The notes under the pieces: generated by a model
Seen by the model: the letters and a program-made list of their open reading frames with translations, nothing else
What the model was told of the DNA's origin: nothing
Database searches by the model: none
Program-made: the position numbers and the translations under genes
Shown: one piece after another, positions 14,214 to 17,605 of the stretch
Layout of the letters: every line of letters begins with the position of its first letter
Position numbering within the stretch: the stretch's first letter is position 1
DNA from: Candidatus Sabulitectum sp.
GTDB lineage: Bacteria; Fermentibacterota; Fermentibacteria; Fermentibacterales; JCC-6
Direction: 5' to 3'
NCBI GenBank assembly: GCA_029940175.1
Contig: JAOZRM010000043.1
Span: 1-17,605, forward strand
Length of the DNA stretch: 17,605 bases

Positions 14214-16458
14214 CGTCCTCCTGGTCTCCGTAATCTCGAAATAGCTCTACCAGGTTGCCAATGGTTCCTATGATCGATTCTCCACACTCTCCGCAATGCC
14301 TGATAATGATACTACCCAGCCTGTCCACGCCGAATGGTTCTTCAGAAGGTGACATGGTTTCCGTGATACCATCGGTGTACAGAAGAAGCCTGCCTCCGGG
14401 AACAATATGAGCTTTACCCATCTGATATTCTGTTTCAGCCATAATACCAAGAATCAATCCACCGCAGTCCAGAGTATCAACAGTACTGTTCTCTCCATAA
14501 TTACACAGCATTGGTGGATCATGACCTGCAGAACAATACTCGATCTCGCCGGTTTCAAGATCAATGAATGCAAGAAAGAAGGTAATGAAAGTAGCATCAG
14601 GCATCCTGTCACAGAGGGCTGTATTCAATCTTGATGTTGTGATATCAACAGACAGATCTTCCTTTAGAAGAGTACCAAGACTGGCCTGCAGTGCTGCCAT
14701 TAACATTGCTGCAGCAGCTCCCTTGCCGGATACATCCGCAATAGCAACCGCAAGTCTGCCATCTGGAAGCTCAACCACATCGTAGTAATCACCACCCATT
14801 ACCCTGGAGGGAATACTTACAGCTGCTAATTCCCACCCCGGAGGCTGGGGCAGACATCCAGGCAGCAGATCTTTCTGAATGCTCCTGGCAAGCTCCAGCT
14901 CCCTCTCAAGGGTTTGGCGCTGAAGTTTCTCTCCGAATAGCTGGGCACTCTGTATGGCCTGAGCGATCTGCCTTGTAAAACTGTCAAACAAGCCTCTGGT
15001 ATACTCCACAAAAAAGAACTGCTTAACGCTGGCTGCGATTATTACTCCAAGTCTTTCACCTCTGACCTCAACAGGTGCCGCCACCATAGAAGCAATCCGA
15101 GTGAAGCCTCTGTCACCATTCTCAAGCTTTCGCAGAGAGCTTCTTCTGTAGTTGTTTATCATAAAACCATGACCGGTGGAATCAATTCTCCGCTCTACTC
15201 CTGTATACCACTTCTGTTCGAGATTTTCCAAAACCCTTTTAATTTCTCTTCCTTTACCGAAAGAGTAGTCGTCTGTACCGTCATTCAAATGAAACCAGCA
15301 GTAATCTGAATCGGTGAGTCTTGCTCCCAGTCGAACTGCAGCAGCTCCCAGCTGTTCAGGTTCAAAGCTTGAATGAAGGGTCTGGCTGAGATCCTGCAGG
15401 GTTCCCAGTTCTTTGTAGCGTTTCTCAAGAATTCTGGCTGTGGGAAGCTGCAGCAACATGGTAACAAAGGCAAAGAAAATGTAAATAGCCACAATGAGAA
15501 TTACTGAAACGTCAAGACCGCCGGTACCCTGGAAAACATTTCCTGCCAGATAGTAATAAATGCCTTTACCCATAAGTACACATACAAATGTTGCCAGAAG
15601 AAGGAAAATTCTCATTTTTCTGGAAAGGTATTGAACCCATCTCTGGCAAAAACCCAGTCCTACTGCGGAAAAAAGCAGGAGCAGACTTGGAAGGTCGAGT
15701 TCGATCCCCCTGAATATCTCATCTGTGGAAGTCAGAACAAAATTCAGTCCGATCACATGCAACAGAGATGTAACGAAAGCAATTCCGACAGTAATTCTGT
15801 ACAGCCAGACTGTGAAGGGAGTTCTGTCTATGTAGACAAATCCACGAACTGCCGCAAGAAGAATAAGAGACACAGCCAGAATAGCCAGACGGAACAGAGG
15901 AATCATTGTTACAGGACGCTCTTCTCCGTCCCTGGCACCGCGAAGTGTATCCATTCCAACAGAAGTATCCACGCTTGTAGAGGTAAGCACGGCGTCGATG
16001 AGAACTCCTGCAGCTGCACCTGTAACCCCGCCAATAGTTTCCAGGAATTGACCGGTTTGACCTGTAAAGGTGGAATCAACAAAACTCTGTACCTGACCGC
16101 TGCCAACCTCGGCTATGTTATCTATTTTTCTTCCAAGTTCCCTGACTCTTTCAGCTCTGTGAGAATTCTCGGGAAGAATTTCAGGGGAGTCAAGCACACC
16201 CACAAAACCTGTGAGACCCCAGAGAAGAACAATGGAAAAGAAACAGAGAACAAGCCTCCTGGAGAGGCTGAGCCCACTGAGAATCTCGCTGGCTCCAAGG
16301 TAGAAGAACAAACCCGCAACAACCATTAGAACACCTGAGGTGATTCTTGTAAGAGAGCTCCCGGATGAACTGGACGGAAGAATCACAATGAGCAGAGCAA
16401 GAACTATCAGAGCTGCTCTGAAAAACCTTTTTTTGTTGAAAAGCGAGAATCTGCCCAT
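14140..16458 (-). CDS. Membrane-bound SpoIIE/RsbU-type PP2C serine phosphatase with GAF domain
   Basis: This is a 772-aa signalling protein. About eight membrane helices come first (12-32, 40-58, 66-88, 186-206, 215-240, 257-272, 282-305, 316-340). A loop of about 95 residues between helices 3 and 4 (about 90-185) contains a Gly-rich amphipathic stretch. A GAF-like domain (about 350-505) and a short coiled linker (508-530) lead to the SpoIIE phosphatase domain (about 548-755). Metal-binding acidic residues are in GGDYYD (555-560), IADVSGKG (573-580), YTDG (694-697) and DDVT (748-751). The family dephosphorylates STAS-type anti-anti-sigma proteins in partner switches. ATG directly follows the hisS stop (TAAATG), so it is translated after hisS. 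Target unknown; a STAS-like gene at 1504-1893 is the only candidate in view. Confidence 0.93.
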   Translation of the reverse strand: MGRFSLFNKKRFFRAALIVLALLIVILPSSSSGSSLTRITSGVLMVVAGLFFYLGASEILSGLSLSRRLVLCFFSIVLLWGLTGFVGVLDSPEILPENSHRAERVRELGRKIDNIAEVGSGQVQSFVDSTFTGQTGQFLETIGGVTGAAAGVLIDAVLTSTSVDTSVGMDTLRGARDGEERPVTMIPLFRLAILAVSLILLAAVRGFVYIDRTPFTVWLYRITVGIAFVTSLLHVIGLNFVLTSTDEIFRGIELDLPSLLLLFSAVGLGFCQRWVQYLSRKMRIFLLLATFVCVLMGKGIYYYLAGNVFQGTGGLDVSVILIVAIYIFFAFVTMLLQLPTARILEKRYKELGTLQDLSQTLHSSFEPEQLGAAAVRLGARLTDSDYCWFHLNDGTDDYSFGKGREIKRVLENLEQKWYTGVERRIDSTGHGFMINNYRRSSLRKLENGDRGFTRIASMVAAPVEVRGERLGVIIAASVKQFFFVEYTRGLFDSFTRQIAQAIQSAQLFGEKLQRQTLERELELARSIQKDLLPGCLPQPPGWELAAVSIPSRVMGGDYYDVVELPDGRLAVAIADVSGKGAAAAMLMAALQASLGTLLKEDLSVDITTSRLNTALCDRMPDATFITFFLAFIDLETGEIEYCSAGHDPPMLCNYGENSTVDTLDCGGLILGIMAETEYQMGKAHIVPGGRLLLYTDGITETMSPSEEPFGVDRLGSIIIRHCGECGESIIGTIGNLVELFRDYGDQEDDVTALVVSRDSREDPAKTGDSSDH

Positions 16459-17605
16459 TTACTTAAGTCTCCCGACTATCTCTTCCTGTGATCCTGTAAA
16501 AATTGATCCGTCCACAAGATTCTTCATTTTGTAATTGCCAGAATTAATTTCTTCTGATCCAACTGTTACAACAAATGGTATTCTGTATCTTGATGCCTCA
16601 TTGAACTGCTTTCCAAGCTTTTTCCCTGAAACATCCATCATCACTCGGAACCCGTTACTGCGTACTAATGCTGTTAAAAGACATGCTGCGGCAATCGCCT
16701 CTGGAGTGGCCACGGCAATGTACACGTCAGCGGTGGAAGCTTCTTTTACTCTATCGGGAATAAGTCCATAAGTTTCCAGGAAAAGAGTAAGAGTCAGCAC
16801 TCCCAGCCCAAAACCGACACCTGATATCCTCTTGTTACCGAAAAGACCCACAAGGTTGTCGTATCTTCCCCCTCCACAGAGTGATCTCTTATTCTCTCCA
16901 CCAGTATCCATAAGTTCAAACACAATACCCGTGTAGTAATCGAGGCCACGCACAACACCGGGAGAAAAAACTGCGCTGGGTATCCCCACCTCCTGAAGAA
17001 GCTTATTGAATTCCACTACTTCCTGAAATGCAGTACTACCGGTCATCAGGTCAACCAGCCATGGATCAGCAAGAGATTCAACCGATACAAGGGAAATTAC
17101 CTGACTGGTTACACTGGAATCCCCTCCGCATGCTCCAAGAAGAAAATCAGCCCATTTGTCTGTGCTCATCTTATCGCGTTTATCAATTGCTGAAAATACC
17201 TCACCTGCAAGCTCATTACTCACACCGCACCGTGAAAGAGCGTCAGACATGAACCTTCTGCTGGACCAGCCAATCCTGTATATGGAAGACGGTGCCTTGA
17301 AGGAATCCATTATTCCCTGTAACACCAGAATCACTTCAAGTTCAGCCGCAAGGTTCTCGGAACCCAGAATATCCAGATTAAATTGAAGAAACTCGCGAAC
17401 TCTGCCACGCTGGGGTCTCTCATATCTGTAACAAAGAGGCATAGAGAACCATCGTACAGGCAACTGCAGTTCCCCCTGGGCAGCCACCATACGGGCAAGA
17501 GATGGAGTCATCTCCGGGCGGAGAATTACTTCCCGCCCACCTCTGTCTTCAAAACAATAACTCTGCCTGCCCACAAGCTCACCACCGGATTTAGCAGCAA
17601 AAAGT
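16459..17605 (-). CDS. hisS: Histidyl-tRNA synthetase, C-terminal 381 residues, 5' end outside window
   Basis: The frame is open to the right edge (LFAAKSGGELVGRQ continues upstream of the internal GTG at 17574), so the gene begins beyond the window and motif 1 is missing. The enzyme charges tRNA-His. Motif 2 is visible as RPEMTPSLARMV and CYRYERPQRGRVREFLQFN. The histidine-specific motif is GLDYYTGIVFE. Motif 3 is GGGRYDNL with SGVGFGLGVLTL. A C-terminal anticodon-binding domain follows (about the last 95 residues). The RVREFLQFNLDILG version of motif 2 is nearer the archaeal/eukaryotic type than the common bacterial RxRQFHQxxxE form. The stop codon abuts the next gene's ATG. Identification is secure. 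Confidence 0.96.
   Translation of the reverse strand, partial: LFAAKSGGELVGRQSYCFEDRGGREVILRPEMTPSLARMVAAQGELQLPVRWFSMPLCYRYERPQRGRVREFLQFNLDILGSENLAAELEVILVLQGIMDSFKAPSSIYRIGWSSRRFMSDALSRCGVSNELAGEVFSAIDKRDKMSTDKWADFLLGACGGDSSVTSQVISLVSVESLADPWLVDLMTGSTAFQEVVEFNKLLQEVGIPSAVFSPGVVRGLDYYTGIVFELMDTGGENKRSLCGGGRYDNLVGLFGNKRISGVGFGLGVLTLTLFLETYGLIPDRVKEASTADVYIAVATPEAIAAACLLTALVRSNGFRVMMDVSGKKLGKQFNEASRYRIPFVVTVGSEEINSGNYKMKNLVDGSIFTGSQEEIVGRLK

Noticed and set aside
15631..16329. 232-aa plus-strand ORF opposite the phosphatase
   Set aside because: Low-complexity, Asn/Ser/Cys-rich translation antisense to well-conserved membrane and GAF regions; no start signal. Treated as a shadow frame.
17574..17574. 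GTG at 17574 as the hisS start
   Set aside because: The frame continues upstream to the window edge with HisRS-like sequence, and motif 1 has not yet appeared; the true start is outside.

Overview
The window looks like chromosomal DNA of a Gram-negative, anaerobic or fermentative bacterium. The secreted proteins resemble those of the Fibrobacteres-Chlorobi-Bacteroidetes (FCB) superphylum and candidate phyla such as Fermentibacterota or Cloacimonadota. The clues are a CotH-kinase / beta-helix / lamin-tail protein ending in a FlgD-like or type-A sorting-like domain, a papain-type secreted peptidase with a QGGTCWTH active site, acetate kinase, and an aspartate-to-alanine decarboxylation operon. 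The phylum guess is inference from domain style, with low to moderate confidence. I see no rRNA, tRNA, CRISPR array, insertion sequence or phage gene.

Layout. (1) Bases 1-364, minus strand: the start of a secreted papain-family (C1A) peptidase, cut by the window edge. (2) 461-1429, plus: a polyprenyl-phosphate-type GT2 glycosyltransferase with two C-terminal membrane helices, apparently leaderless. (3) 1504-1893, minus: a small STAS/SpoIIAA-like protein. (4) 2122-5420, plus: asdA-aspT, coupling aspartate beta-decarboxylation to aspartate/alanine exchange, closed by a strong intrinsic terminator at 5435-5465. (5) 5507-5863, plus: a membrane-anchored rhodanese with its own -10 element right behind that terminator. 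(6) 5894-6550, plus: a near-consensus promoter driving a 69-aa protein whose 3' end is overprinted by a DUF6036-like nucleotidyltransferase gene. (7) 6689-7684, plus: a CaCA-family Na+/Ca2+ exchanger. (8) 7694-17605, minus: a long co-directional block that in transcription order reads hisS (5' part missing), SpoIIE/RsbU-type phosphatase, GAF / free-methionine-sulfoxide-reductase-like protein, O-antigen-ligase-like membrane protein, ackA, and the large CotH-domain exoprotein.

How the genes may work together. asdA-aspT would add proton-motive force and consume protons; ackA gives ATP from acetyl phosphate; the CaCA antiporter uses ion gradients. Together this suits an organism living on fermentation. 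hisS and the phosphatase touch (TAAATG). The phosphatase, GAF protein and ligase-like gene overlap, so these four are probably translated from one message. ackA has a 97-bp upstream gap with its own promoter candidate. The phosphatase and the separate STAS-like protein suggest partner-switch signalling, but no anti-sigma kinase is visible here.

The most interesting piece is the compact 5894-6550 module. Two recognisable protein sequences share 59 bp in different frames, in a toxin-antitoxin-like arrangement. Also notable are the GAF protein that keeps two of the three fRMsr cysteines and has His at the third, and the multi-domain CotH exoprotein.
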